From the NCBI GenBank assembly GCA_033557465.1, contig CM066036.1:586293574-586357573 (forward strand): 64,000 bases of DNA, written 5' to 3'. The DNA comes from Ichthyophis bannanicus (lineage: Eukaryota > Chordata > Amphibia > Gymnophiona > Ichthyophiidae). The notes beneath the pieces were generated by a model. That model was not told the DNA's origin. It searched no databases and was given only the letters and a program-made list of their open reading frames with translations. Position numbers and translations under genes: made by a program. Positions within the stretch are counted from its first letter, which is position 1. Every line of letters begins with the position of its first letter. Shown one piece after another: positions 40,951 through 53,035 of the stretch.

Positions 40951-41706
40951 TGAAAGGAAGGGATCAGTGTTAAAAAATGATAGAAGGACGTGAAGATAGG
41001 AGGGGAGAGAAGAAATGGCAAATGGAGAGGAGACCATGAAAAGAGAACTAAGAGAAGACAGAGGAAAACAAAAAACAGAGACTGGGACCATCATGGTTAG
41101 AAACATAAAATAACTGATAACAAAGGTAGAAAAAAGAATTTTACTTTCTGCTATGTGATCGGACAATGTTGGTGTTTGGAAAGTACATCTACCAGGAGTC
41201 AGGACTGGTGTTGGACATGGCTGGGGCCTAGCCCAGGGCATACATTTGTGGGGGGACTCTAAAACCCACTATCACGCTGTGTCTTTTTCAGTCTCAGACA
41301 GATCTGAGGCCCTTTCTGGCTTGGAGCCCAGGGCAATTGCCAGGTTGCATCCCCCCTAATGCCAAAATATAGGGGGAAATGCATTTCTATTTCTCTTGTG
41401 TTGCACTGCATGCAGCATCTGGCTTTCTGAGATTTTAGTTTAATTTTTGTCTATATATTTCTCTTTAAATTTTGTGCTCACATATTGGTGAAGGCCTATC
41501 TGTATTATGCATGTGTGTGACCAGTGTTGGGTATTCTGTTAGTATGGAATTTCTTTTTAAGAATGTGTAGCAAACTGGGCTTGTTCAGCTTGTACATTGC
41601 CCTCTCTGCAGTTATTTTTTGGGGGCAGGGCAGGGGGGGGGGGTGGCCATGGTCAGAGCATGGCTAACCACAGGTGGCAAGTTTTCTTTCAAAAGTTGGC
41701 AACCCT
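40951..41706. other. No gene seen
   Basis: A purine-rich stretch to about 41130, then AT-rich sequence. It includes a G-run near 41631-41642. No supported feature. Confidence 0.5.
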
Positions 41707-41775
41707 AGGTCTGGATAAACGTGAAGTGAATACAATTTTATTTTCTTTGATATTGCATCTGCGTTCCTGTGTTGT
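41707..41775 (+). mobile_element. LINE RT scrap
   Basis: The string ttttctttgatattgcatct and its flanks match 43623-43685, which code FFDIASAF of a LINE RT. Only about 70 bp remain. Confidence 0.6.
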
Positions 41776-42405
41776 AAATCTGGAAGTAGATTGCCAAGCC
41801 TTTCTTCCAAGATAATGGAAAGTTAAGTGACTTGCCCAAAGCCACAAGGCGTGTCAGTGGGAATTGAACACTGGTCTAGTTGGTTACTAAGCAAGAGGCC
41901 CTAATCACTAAGCAACTCCTCCACTACAAGCTGCAGTGCCCCCCAAAAGCTTCAAGAGTGTTCCAAAAGTCTGTCTCTGCTATTAATCATCAAACGTGAA
42001 AATACTTTTCTGAAATTCTGTTCTGCTATTAATGCCTACTCCATTCAAAGCAGTAAAATGAGAAGGCTGAGGCAGGAATAATCCCCTGATCAGTTAGGGC
42101 GGTATATCAAATACAATAAATGATAATGATAACTTTCTCCTGTCCTGCTGGTTAAAAGGCATCAAATGACCTTGACTGGCCTGGTGCTCCTCTTTGCCCA
42201 TATATTGTTGTAGTACCTCCCCCCCCCGAAACACTTGCATGTGAGGGAGGGGTGATAATGGGTATCAGAGCATCTTGATCTTTGGGGAAAGGATATCTGT
42301 ACTGTTGCCAGTGGGTTACTTTGGGCTACAATAGCATTTCTAGAAGAGTGGGAGAGGAGAGGGCAGCTGGTGTTACCGTGGTTGGTGACACTGATGCATT
42401 ACTGG
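41776..42405 (+). repeat. Unknown dispersed repeat, copy B
   Basis: Collinear with copy A (35330-36015). It lacks A's AT-rich insert but has its own short insert at about 42098-42142 (ggcggtatatcaaatacaat), which looks like a SINE or LINE tail. Confidence 0.75.
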
Positions 42406-43030
42406 TGACAGTGTATAAATGTGTATTATCCATTAGTAATGGTTGCTGTAACATAGTATTCATTATAATTTTGTGAATGGGACTAACGATTATCGTGGAG
42501 TTTGCTGTGTGGTAAGCAGGCTGCACTAACAGTTAGTGCAGGGCTCTGTGCTAAAAATCCCATGCTAAGTGGCTAACATGATTGGACTGGGACTAGGTGG
42601 GTTAGGGGCAGAATGTGGGCAATGACAGCGCATCACAGTTAGCATGGGTGTTTTGGGTGCGCACTAACCATGAATGTTGCCATTAGTATGGGCGCACTTA
42701 GCGGCACCTCAGTGGATGATGTTAAATACACACCCACATGCCAGCTAGCACGGTGCTGTGCATTAGCAACATATAATGTCAGGGGGATGGATGCACATGC
42801 CCCCTGAGGTTTGCGTGGGCCCTTCGTGCTAATTGTGTGGCTCATACACGTGCTATCAGCATGTCCTTTAGTGAACATGTCCTGATGTGCATTGAAGCCA
42901 CACGCTAATACTCATTTGTAATGCATTTTATTAAATAGGCTGCACTCCCCACCTTCCTTCTTGTTCTTCCTCATGTGGACATTTTCCTTATATTCCCTAC
43001 TTTCTCAGGCATTAGAAATCCGAAGACTTG
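42406..43030. repeat. MITE-like non-coding repeat
   Basis: 42490-42945 has many short inverted words around ttagtgc, gctaac and tagcac, and ends ttattaaataggctgcac. It looks like a degraded foldback-type element; boundaries are not resolved. Confidence 0.4.
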
Positions 43031-43892
43031 TTTGATCTTATTTCTAGGTTGGCATCAACCAACCTGACTGGGACACCATTAGTTGAAGAATCTGCCCAAT
43101 TTTTTGAGGATAGAGTTTAAAATTTGTGCAAGAATTCTTCTATTCAATGTATTGAATGTACTGAGCCTTTGACTGTTATGATTGATAATGAGGTGAAGAC
43201 ACGCTGGGATTCCTTCCAAGATGTGTCAGAAGCTGAGGTAGAATTGAATCTTTTCTACGCTTTCTATAACATCAAATTTTCTAGACCCTTGCCCTTTATG
43301 ACTATTACAGACCAAGAAAAATCATACGGTATACCTCTTTTAAGCACCATTGTCAATGTTTCTTTACAATATGGAAACTTTCCATGGATTCGAAGTCCTC
43401 TGGTGTGCAACTGTTTCTTTAAAAAAGTGGTTTAAACCCAGCTGATTGCTTAAATTACAGGCCAGTTTCAAATCTTTCCTTGATGAGTAGGATTTTTGAG
43501 AAAATGTGTGTTAACACAATTGATAGATAGTTTAGATGATAATATTTAAATGATTTCAGTGTGAATTTCGGCACAGTCATAGCACTGAAACTATTAGTTT
43601 CATTGATACTTTACAATATGGGTTTGGATAAGCATGAAGTGAATCAAACATTTTTTATTTTCTTTGATATTGCATCTGCGTTCGATGTTGTGAATCATAA
43701 GTTTTCAGTTAATAAGTTAAGAGCAGGAGGAGTATCTGGGCTTGTTTTGTTATGAATTAGGTCATTTTTAGAGGGAAGACATCAGAAAGTACAGTGTATT
43801 AGGCTGGGAATCCATTGAGAAGGTATCAGGTTCATGAAAGAGTACTCCAAGAATGTGTCTTATCAGCTTTACCTTTTAATATTTTTATCATG
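43031..43892 (+). pseudogene. LINE ORF2 remnant (L2/CR1 group)
   Basis: Fragments of RT can be read across frames: NYRPVSNLSLMSRIFEKM (about 43455-43510), FFDIASAFDVVNH (43666-43704), and LQECVLSALPFNIFI (43840-43885), the equivalent of [16 protein letters not shown]. Many stops and shifts mark an old copy. It ends where the minus-strand DIRS-like sequence begins. Confidence 0.8.
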
Positions 43893-44260
43893 TCACTAGC
43901 CACCATATCGTCCCTCCAGTCCAGTCCTGCATCTCTGGGTAGTGTACCTCCTTCAGCAGCTTGGAGACTGAGTATGTCATCCTTTTGATGACACCAGTGT
44001 ACCTATGCAGCTGGCACCACCTACTAGCCCCAGTATGCTCAATCTCCAAGCAGCTGGAGGAGGTAGTGAGCCAGGGTGCTGGACTCATTGAGGGACAATT
44101 AAGGAGAGAGTTACCAGGGGAGATGAAGGCATCTGGAATCAACGCTTTGCACTTCAGGACATAGCCGAACAGAATGGTGTCTAGCACTCAGCTATCCTTG
44201 GTAACCCAGGCCCATTCCTGAAAGAAAAGGCAAAGCCTGCCTCCAGCTGGAGGAACCTGA
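43893..44260 (-). pseudogene. Lineage-2 pol N-terminus, copy X
   Basis: PPAGGRLCLFFQEWAWVTKD continues as WVLDTILFGYVLKCKALIPD, the segment that precedes RT in DIRS pol (compare RLTLYAYRWPAITGDTWVL in element 2). The reverse transcriptase motifs themselves are missing because the copy ends at 43893. Confidence 0.65.
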
Positions 44261-44497
44261 GAATGGGCCCCCAAACCTTCTTTGCTCAGCCCAGGAGGGT
44301 CCTCCTCTGGAAGGGACCAAGCCTCAGGGCTCAAGCACACCACAAAAGGACTGAGAATGATCCCAAAGCCCCGAAGCTGTTGGGAAAAAAAGGTTTTACA
44401 GGTTGGCAACAACTAGAGGCCCGAGACCCATGGGTATCCGGCCAGCTCATCCTCAGTGGATGGGCAGAGGCTGATGAGAAAGGGGCACTAACCTGCT

Positions 44498-45330
44498 TCA
44501 CAGGCCCCTTGGACCTGTCTTTGGAAGGTGATAAGATTTCATCTTGCCCAGGTCCTTCACCAGTTTCTCCATTTCAGCTCCAGAGAGAAACTTCTCCTTA
44601 AAAGCCAGTTGGGCCACCAGGCTTTGGAAGATGTGTCTGTTGCAGTGCCGGAGCCAAAACCAGTGCCATGACAGTGTTGTCAGGGCACCATCCCTGGCCA
44701 CCAAACATACCAGGTCATACATGGCATCAGAAAGGAAGGCTGTAGCTGACTCCAAAAGAGGGTTAGCATCACCTGGAATCCACTGAAGCAGAGCTCGAGA
44801 CATCAGGCCGGTACATGCTGTCAGCTAAGCTGCCGCCACTACGAACTGGCTCTGCAACAACAAATCCACCGTGTGGTTCAGAAAATCCTTTGAGGCCGAT
44901 CCACTTTCCACAGAAATGGTGGCCATCTGGTAACTGCCGTGACCTGCACATCTAGCTTGGGAATGCCAAACAACTTAATGCACTCCTTCTCTGGGAGAGC
45001 GGAGACCTTCTTACACCCCTTAGCTCCTTAGGTGGGGGGGGGGGGGGTGTCAGGAGAGTCCCAACCGAATCATATCCTTGATCACACCTGGGAACGGGAA
45101 GATAATAGTGGATTTCCACACCACTTGAAGGAGTGAGTGTGCCTTCAGTTCCTGCTTCATGCCAGAAACATCTGTCAATTTCAAACGTGGATGAGACCCT
45201 GGCCATTAATGCTGCCAGCTCCACCTATGAGAATAAGCGTATCTCTCCAGCCTCTTCACAATCTTCTGAAAGCGAGAGTACTTCTTCCACATCAGAGCCC
45301 AGTATCGAGCCATCTGAATCGAAGTCATAG
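44498..45330 (-). pseudogene. Lineage-2 gag-like region, copy X
   Basis: Minus-strand pieces in different frames: ALLQWIPGDANPLLESATAF then LSDAMYDLVCLVARDGALTT, then a charged segment FKEKFLSGAEMEKLVKDLGK. Preceding frames at 44769-44951 and 44952-45224 belong to the same region, with stops and shifts. It precedes the pol start (GGRLCLFFQEWAWVTKDSW, 44190-44240), so a gag role is inferred from position. The equivalent part is deleted in copy Y. Confidence 0.6.
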
Positions 45331-46767
45331 TCAAAATCTCAGACAGCTCCCGCTTTTCAGGGGGCATCCCTCACCGGGGACACTTAGCCAAGGGTAATCG
45401 AACAGGGCTTTCACTCTCAGCCTGCCCTGCATGAGACTGCACCCAGGGGCACCCAGAGGTCTCAGGGTCTGAATTTCCATGCTAGATGGGTCAGGCCTGC
45501 TGCAAAAATGGATTCTGGGAAGGATAATCCTGAGTCTGGAAACTCGTCTCTCAGAAAAGACTCCCCAACACCAGGGGGCACAGCCGCCTAGAGGATGATG
45601 AGAGGCTCACAGCATTGGATCCTCTGGCCGGCTGAATATTTTTACCCCTAGTGCCATCCATCATTTCCTGCCTTAAGGCAGGTAAGGCCAGCCTACAGTA
45701 GCTGCATTCCCTGGCTGGGAGAGGGGAAGCAGGCCCTCCAAGGATGACTCAGAAGCTGCCATGCAAGAAGAGCAGAGTCCAGAATCCAGAGATAAGGCAC
45801 CTTGCTTGCCACAGGTCAATCAACGTTTCCTGGAAGAAGAGATAGAGAGTTAAAGCAAGTATCACAACAGTGCGCGCTAAGGCTGCAGTGGCCCAGAGGT
45901 GCGCGTTAACTATGCTTTTATTGCAATGCATGTTAAAGGCGCTAGGGAAGGAGCGCATGTTGGAGCCGCTTGGGTGGAACGTGCACTAGGACTGCACGAC
46001 TCCCAGACACACAATAGATAAACATGCTACTAATGCATGCAGAAAACGGCAGGAAAGCCACACACCATGCCAACGGTCCTCAGTGGTCTACCCCAAATTG
46101 CATCCCAGGAAGATGGAATCGGCAGTCCTCAACAAAGACAATGATGAGGTCAAGCCTTGGTACTCACCCCCTGAGAGCCCCAGACAAAAGATCCATGCCA
46201 GGCTCACCCCTACCCCTCTGAAACTGTTTCTCTGGGTTTGCAGCACTGCATTTAAGGTGGCTGGCAGGAAGATTCCTCTGAGAATCTTCTGCAGTCTTCG
46301 GGAGAGAGCAGGGGGGACAGAGGAGGAGGGAGGGGTCATTGAGGCTGCTGTATACTTCCAACCTTCCTGATCCTTCCAATTTTCTGACTGTTCAACAGTC
46401 TTATCGAGGGTAAGAGTATGGAACCAAATTGTTTCCTCGTCCTATGGCTACTGAAAAGAATGCAGTCTTGTGGAGCTTCCCATGTTGTGCTCTAATGAGA
46501 GATCAACCTGCAGGTTGTCATTCATGAGTGTTTAATCAATCTTTTCCTCTCAATCTTAGTTTTTTTTTCCTTCAGAGAGGAGAAAATCAATTCACTATTT
46601 GCTGGAGACAAAGAAATACTGAAGGGACCTCTGGTGGCTGAGGCGAATAGAGGCAAAGGAGTAGTGTCATTGAAATCTGGGCTTTTCATTGGTTCTTTGT
46701 CTCCACCAATCTGCTGATAGGGGAACACAACCTACTTGTCTGGACTGGTCTAGCAGGAGATATGGAA

Positions 46768-47615
46768 GAGTAAGTTACTGAATGTGGCTGGGTGGGGGGG
46801 GGGGGGAGTGGATCCAGATTCATTAGTCACACAATGTGCATTTCTAGCTTGGTATAGTCCTAGTCCAGAACCCGCTGCCCATTTCATTGGTTCTCTGTTA
46901 ATACAGTGTGACCTGCTGCTCATTTGAAAACAGGAGAGGTTTAGCAAAGTGGCATCCTTATTTATTTATTTTATGCAAATTCTTATACGCCCAACACCAA
47001 AGCAGTTAGGTCGTGGTATATGCCATCAGCATACTGACCTCAAAATTTCACTTATAAAACAGATTGAAGTTGTGCTGTCATTTATCACTATAAATAATAA
47101 TTAGAGGCATATACACCAAGGGTTATGTTTACTAATCAGCGTTAGCATCTTCCTTGTGATATTGGAGCCATGGCCTCATTGACTTCAATGGGGCCGTGGA
47201 TCCGATATTGCACAGAAGCCGCTACTGCTGATTAATTACAGCCAGGTTTTAGGGCAGGTTTCACCCTAGCAATAGCACCTACTGTGGAGCCTCTAGCGGC
47301 TTGTATGTTCCTTTGTCTGTCTGTACACATACTGTAGTTTTATGTGGGAAGTGTTTATAACACAGCAATTTGTATTCTTGTTTCTGGTGACTCTGTTGCA
47401 TCTTTTAACATTGCAAGTCATATACTGATATATGCTGTTATAAGACAAGCATTGAAACGTGGCCATGTAGGGTCTGTTTGGCTGTGACTTATTTGTTATA
47501 ATAAAACCGTATTTTGACTTTTCAGCAGCACTTCTGCTTTTTTTTCTGCTCTGATTGTGGGCGGATTTGCGTCTTTCTTTGGATTGCTGCCCTATTGAGA
47601 CACCTTTTATCTTTG
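46768..47615. other. No gene seen
   Basis: Contains a G-run (46793-46807) and, at about 46959-47030, an AT-rich ttatttatttattttatg tail that may be a SINE or LINE end. Otherwise nothing recognised. Confidence 0.45.
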
Positions 47616-48052
47616 CAGTGTGTCAGATGTGTGTATGTGTATCTCATAGGGTGTGTGAATCTTAGCAGTGTGCTGCATGTGTGTGTGTGTCACAGGGTGT
47701 GCATATCTTATTAGTGTGTTGGATATATGTGTGTGTGCGTCTCACAGGGTGTGCATATCTTAGCAGTGTGTCAGATATGTGTGTGTGTGTCTCACAGGGT
47801 GTGCATATCTTGGCAGTGTCAGAAGTGTGTGTGAGTGTGTGTGTGTGTGTGTATTTGTCTCACAGGGTATCTGAATCTTAGCAGTGTGTCAGATGTTTGT
47901 GTGTGTGCGTATATCACAGGGTATGTGTATCTTAGCAGTATGTTGCATCGGTGTGTGTGTGTGCATTTCACAGGGTATATGTATCTTGCCAGTATGTTGT
48001 GTGTGTGTGTGTGTCTCACAGGGTGTGTGTATCTTGGCAGTGTGTTAGATGT
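47616..48052. repeat. Compound minisatellite with GT microsatellite core
   Basis: Eight units of about 47-68 bp, each with cagtgtgt, a variable (GT)n block, a cacagggt box and an atctta/g box. Length variation is mostly in the GT block. Confidence 0.9.
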
Positions 48053-48418
48053 TAGACTAGGGGACATGCAATAAAGCTACAGGGTAAACTATTTAAGACA
48101 AATGAGTGAAAAAATATTTTCTCTTAACATGTAATCAAGCTCTGGAATTTGTTACCGGAGGATGTAGTAAAAGCTATTAGTGTAGCTGAGTTTAAAAAAG
48201 GTTTGGACAAGTTCCTGGAGGAAAGGTCCATAAACCATATTAAAAGGGACCCAGGATATCACTGCTTGACCCAATACAATCATCGAGGAACCTGTGTCTT
48301 TGGAGAGACTGCTAGGTACTTATGACCTAGGTTGGCCACTGTTGGAAACAGGATACTGGGCTTGATGGACCTTGGTCTGACCCAGTATGGCATATCTTAT
48401 GTTCTATGTTCTTATGTT
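48053..48418 (+). mobile_element. CR1 LINE 3' fragment
   Basis: Starts at agactaggggacatgcaata in the ORF2 C-terminus and runs to the tail cttatgttctatgttcttat. It matches 40052-40424. Confidence 0.88.
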
Positions 48419-49430
48419 GCTGTTTCATTCAATCTCCCACCCAGACATGCCTGGTCTGCGAATTGAGGCAAGGGAAAATGCGCCAATTTGTCATGCTAGG
48501 GGTCATTTTAGAAGCCATATTTGTGCTTTGCATATCTGAAAACGGGCATTCTAACATCCAGACCACAGAGACATCCCTGGACCCATTTTAGAAAGCCAGA
48601 TATATAGGTGACCCTGGCGCAAGCGTGTCCATGTAGCACCAGGACATGGTGGAGGCGTAGCTGGGTGGGTGCTGCTGAGACGCACATTGGCCGTGTGATT
48701 GCAGAATGGCATGAGCCCGTCTGGCCCTGGTTGTTGATGCGTCCATGCCTATACCTGCTTCCGACCACAAATAAGGTGCAAAAATGTGCTTGCTTCATGG
48801 CTGCAACAATTGCAGGGGGAAGACTGAAATGTGCCCCCACCACCACAGTAAAGTTTTCTGGGCCAACCCCCCTTCCCCCCCCCACCGCATATAGATGAGC
48901 AGTCCTATTTTACTGCCTCACCGCTGAACGTCTGCTGATTTGAAATGGCTGCCTGCGACGTGCATGTCTCATAATATCGACGGCCCCATTCTGAAATATT
49001 CTGGCCGGCACATCCAAGTACCCATTTCTGTGGCCATGCCTTTCGGGAACGTCCACATTTCTAAAATGGCTTGCAGCCATGAATATACCTGGCTTTGCTA
49101 TCTGCGCATGTCCGTTTCCATTCCTGGTTGCTGGGATGTGCATGTTTCTGGGTGGAGACGGCACGACTTCAGAAGGCATATGCCTCCCTTCACTTTTTCT
49201 ATTCCTCTGGAATTTTGGACGTGGTGCCCTGGACATCCCACATTCCTCCTAGATGGCCTTTCTAAAATCTCACTTCACATGTATGCATTTTTCAACTTGT
49301 TTTAATTCAGGGTTTTTTTGTTGAATTTTTTGAGGTTATGTTTTGTTTTCAGATTTAGTGCATGATATTTGCAAATAGTACGTGCCAAAACTGAAACAAA
49401 ATAACCCCCCCCCACACAAATTTCGTTACT
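48419..49430. repeat. Non-coding repeat-like region
   Basis: Related words such as cattttagaa and tttctaaaat occur at its ends and inside (48503, 48577, 49260), which suggests one or more foldback-type elements. No gene. Confidence 0.4.
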
Positions 49431-49815
49431 TTTATTGGGCCCGATTTTTAATTATAAAGAGTACGCGCCGCGGTGGCGCATAGCCTGCCCACCCACCCTC
49501 TTAACCTGGATTTTCACTTTCGTGACTGTGGAAGTGAAAATCCAGATTTGTCTGGATGCGTCGACAGCTGCCGAGGCTAAACAGGTAGCAGCGATTTTCG
49601 ATGCTATCCGCTTAGCCCTCTGCGCCTTAAAGATAGGCGAGGAAAAACTGCTACCCGTTTAGCTCTTTCTTCTGCCCCTGCTCCGCGCCAGAATGTCCCT
49701 AACATGCCCGATGCTATGTGGATAGCATCTAGGCGCGTTAGGGACTTATCCGGGATTTTCGAAGGGCACTACCTGGATAAGGCCTTTACATGGGTAACTA
49801 AGGCCCATTAGTCTT
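49431..49815. repeat. CpG-rich MITE-like repeat
   Basis: Begins tattgggcccgattttta. It contains inverted segments, for example ggattttcacttt (49508) against agtgaaaatcc (49531) and gatgctat against atagcatc. No coding potential. Confidence 0.5.
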
Positions 49816-50056
49816 AAAGCAAAATGAAAGCGTCTATTTTGTTTGTTTTTAATTTGTTGTGAAGTGAATTCATGTCCCTATAGATATAAGTAGGCTGAAC
49901 CAGGCCTCCTAAGTGCAGATTCCTTTTAAACTTCTCTTTGATCTAGGTTTTATTCTTTCTCTCCCTTGCTAGGGCAGGGTCCTTCTGTTGTTTTTTATTT
50001 CTCCTACTTTCCTTCAGTTCTCACTTGGAAGCTGATTTACTGAAAAGTGAAGTAAT
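49816..50056. other. No gene seen
   Basis: AT-rich spacer before the LINE tail; nothing recognised. Confidence 0.5.
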
Positions 50057-51150
50057 TTATTTATTTTATTTATTTATTTATTTATTTAGAACACATTTAT
50101 ATACCGCTGCTTCCAGCGATCAGTAGCGGTTTGATTTTTCTTTTGGGGAGGTCGATCAGGACAGGGTGGGGGAGTAAATACATAGAGGACTTGGGGGGTC
50201 ACGGCACACATGTTTAAAGTTTTGGGGGTAAAACATATTTACATTTATATAATACATATTTACAGATTGAGGAAATCTCATTTTACTTGGCTATACATGG
50301 TTACACAAGGCGGATTTACAATGTACGTATTTGTCAGTTTCCTTTGTTAAGTTTTCCTGGATTTTGTGACTTATGGCTGGTTGTAATAGCATTTAAATAA
50401 GTGGGTTTTTAACTCTTTCCTGAAACTTTTCATGTCCTGGGTTAGCCGTAGTTCAACAGGGAGCTGATTCCATATAGTGGGCGCAGCGAAAGAGAAGGCT
50501 CTGCGACTTGTACTTGTTTTCACAGTTCGTATTGCGTTAGGGACCTGCAGGGTGCCCAGGTTGTTAGTTCTTCTATTTCTATTTGCTGGTTGTATGTTGA
50601 TAAGAGAGGACAGGAACGAGGGGGCTATGTCGTTGATCAGCTTGAACGTTGTTACTATCATCTTGTACTGCGCCCTAGCAGCAACTGGAAGCCAATGAAG
50701 GTCGATCAATATTGGGGTGATGTGGTCAGTTACACTTGTTCCCATTATTATTCTAGCTGCGACATTCTGGGCCATTTGAAGGATACCCAGTGATTTTTTG
50801 GGTAGACCTTGTAGGATGGCATTACAGTAGTCGAGGTGCGGCATGACTAGTGCTTGAGCCACTGACCTGAAATCGCCTGGTGCTATTATTTTCCTTAGAG
50901 GTTGTATCACCCTAAGTTTATAGAAGATGGCTTTGTTTGTTTTACGCAGGTGTTTCTCCATTCTTAGGTTGCAGTCGAGTGTGACACCTAGATATTTGAT
51001 TTCTTCTTTTGCTTTGTATGTGTTGTTGCACAGGGTGATTGAGTCGGGTGACTTGAAGTTGGGTTTGTTGGACATGTACATTACCTCCGTTTTTTTGTGG
51101 TTTATCGTCATGTTATTCTTCTGTAGCCATATCAACATTTCGTTCACAAA
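50057..51150 (-). mobile_element. L2/CR1-type LINE, 5' truncated
   Basis: The TTTA-repeat 3' end at 50057-50094 is followed by ataccgctgcttcc, like the other AAAT-tailed LINEs here. ORF2 C-terminal part 50371-51150. Truncated near 51150. Confidence 0.87.
50371..51150 (-). pseudogene. LINE ORF2 C-terminal part
   Basis: Starts after the RT active site with WLQKNNMTINHKKTEVMYM, then IKYLGVTLDCNLRMEKHLRK, MPHLDYCNAILQGLPKKSL, LHWLPVAARAQYKM and the end block TQDMKSFRKELKTHLF. This part has no internal stop, but the fragment lacks the endonuclease and most of RT. The apparent first residues in the open frame (51151-51213) are flanking sequence. Closest in the window to the minus-strand LINE at 10707. 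Confidence 0.86.
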
Positions 51151-51688
51151 TAAAGGGCACAAAAATATACACAAATGCTGAAATTTTGTGTATCTTTTGC
51201 AAAATAATTTCATGCTTCACTCCTTCAGAAACTGTAAACTTTCTTGCATAGCCTGCTGCATACAAAAGATTACTCAGTTTGTGAATGAATGAGCTGCTGT
51301 GATGAAGTATGCTGAGCAGGTCAGTAATTCTGAATCAAGCGATAACTGGCACCTGGTAAATACCTTTACACACTGGTTTTCCCATAAAAAGATCACTATG
51401 CTTTACTAAGATGAAGTTGTCTTTTCCTGTTGGCCTCATAGCACAGTTTCTTGTACAAGCTTGCTATGGAGCTCATTTGCATCTAAACTTGCATAGAAAA
51501 GTGACCACTAACTCACGTGAAATCCTGCTGGTCAGGAGAAGAGGCAATGTATTTTTCAACCGTTTCATATCTAAAAATATCTGCTAAGTTATAGTGTTTC
51601 CTATAAGTAGCATTAAGTAGATAGGCAAAACGTAGTGCATTGAAACAAAAAGTTATTTGCTTCATAACTCAGGCCTTTTGAATGTAGG
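51151..51688. other. No gene seen
   Basis: AT-rich, nothing recognised. The last 8 bases (aatgtagg) are one side of the next element's target duplication. Confidence 0.5.
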
Positions 51689-52106
51689 CAGGGCTGGTGG
51701 AAGGGCGTGAGGTGCCCTAGGTGAACCTAATTTCCGGTGCTACCCTGGTCCTGCTCCTGCGCCCATTGCCACGGCTGCCACCCCTATCTGGGACATGCGG
51801 CTGCGGCAATTAATTTCGGAAGGCACCATGGCACCGGAGTTACCTTCTCTTCGGCATTGCTGTGCCGTTTGCGCTTCTGCCTGCCTCCAAGTCCACTTCC
51901 TGTTAAAGTGGAATTGGAGGGAGGGGGAAGCGCGAAGGGAACCGCAGTGCCAGAAGAGAAGGCAGCTCTGGTGCTTTGGTGCCTTTTTGAATGTATTGCC
52001 ACCACTGCACATCCCGGAGAGGGGCAACAGCAGCAGCAATGGGCGCCCTCTGACCACTGGTGCTCTAGGCGGCCATCCAGTTTGCTTAATACCTGTGCTG
52101 GCCCTG
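51689..52106 (+). mobile_element. Non-autonomous hAT-like DNA transposon, copy 2
   Basis: 418 bp, the same family as 255-650 in opposite orientation: starts cagggctggtgg and ends gtgctggccctg. Flanked by aatgtagg (51681-51688) and aatgtggg (52107-52114), 7 of 8 identical. Confidence 0.82.
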
Positions 52107-52369
52107 AATGTGGGGTATCCAGCTGCTTGCCTGATAAGAAAGCACTAAGCTAAGAGAGAATTGGATAGGTGTAGTGTAGAGAAAAATAATTCTCTTGGAT
52201 CTTGCCATGCCTCAAATAATGAAGAAAATAGCTTTTTGTTAGAACTTTTTCTTTTCTGTTTTTTTCTGCAACTCTGTTTTAACATCTGAATACTTTAATG
52301 GAAGGAGATTAAAGGAGAACCTACTTGGTCCTTTTGGGAATCTATAAAACTCTCATAGCACTATGTTCC
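52107..52369. other. No gene seen
   Basis: AT-rich sequence following the hAT-like element; nothing recognised. Confidence 0.5.
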
Positions 52370-53035
52370 CAAAGGGGGTCATTCCGAGCCACGAATAGCG
52401 GGGATGGACATCCCCGCTATTCGGCCCCTCTGCTGACCCGAATAACTTCCCCATACGTGGGAAAGGGGTGTTGCAGGGGTGGAGTTAGAGCAGGCAGTGG
52501 GTGGCCCATGGCCCCGGACATACAGGGCCAATTCCAATGTCGGCCCTGTACGTCTGGGGATGGCAGACTTAACAGGGAACTTATTCTACCTCTAAGGTGG
52601 AATACGTGCCACTAGTCGGCAGGAGATAGCAGGCCTGGGCGGTGGAGAAGGTAGGAGGGGGTAGAGGAGATTCCCTGTAGCCCGACTCTGGCCTTGGGAG
52701 GCCAGATTGGGTATCAGGCTGCGGGGAACGCAAAATCTGTTTGGCGGCCGGGGATCGCGGCTCCTGAATGGAGCTACGGTGCCATGGCTTCAGGAAACCA
52801 TGGCACCGCAACTCCATTCAGGAGCCTTGACTGAGTTAGCCAGGCTAGGCCTGTACGTGCAGGCTGACTGGAATCGGGGTCCCGGCTGCACGTACAGGCC
52901 TGGGACGTGATTCTGATCCCGCGGGGTGCCACTGCGGGCTCAGAATCCCATCTAACTCTGTGCGTCCGGTTCCGACTGGGTGCACAGAGGGCTGGGACAT
53001 CCAGGATGGAATCGGGCCCAAAGTGTATTTTAGCA
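52370..53035. repeat. CpG-rich repeat with strong hairpins
   Basis: Contains hairpin arms 52759-52787/52798-52826 (27 of 29 paired) and 52847-52861/52887-52901 (15 of 15). A smaller one is cgaatagcggggat with atccccgctattcg at about 52390-52422. Similar phrases (ccctgtacgtctggg) occur in 55497-56095, so the two may be related. Non-coding. Confidence 0.6.

Larger units (their letters stand above)
43893..46767 (-). mobile_element. Second DIRS-like lineage, copy X (truncated)
   Basis: Shares its right-hand terminal ~900 bp and its pol start with 58905-62488 on the same strand. It keeps gag but only the beginning of pol, and is cut at 43893 by the adjacent LINE remnant. The end reads tgtctggactggtc then gatatggaa, as in copy Y. 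Assignment to DIRS rests on the YR and RNase H of copy Y. Confidence 0.75.

Noticed and set aside
47681..48067. Val/Cys- and Thr/His-rich ORFs on both strands
   Set aside because: They are translations of the GT-rich minisatellite.
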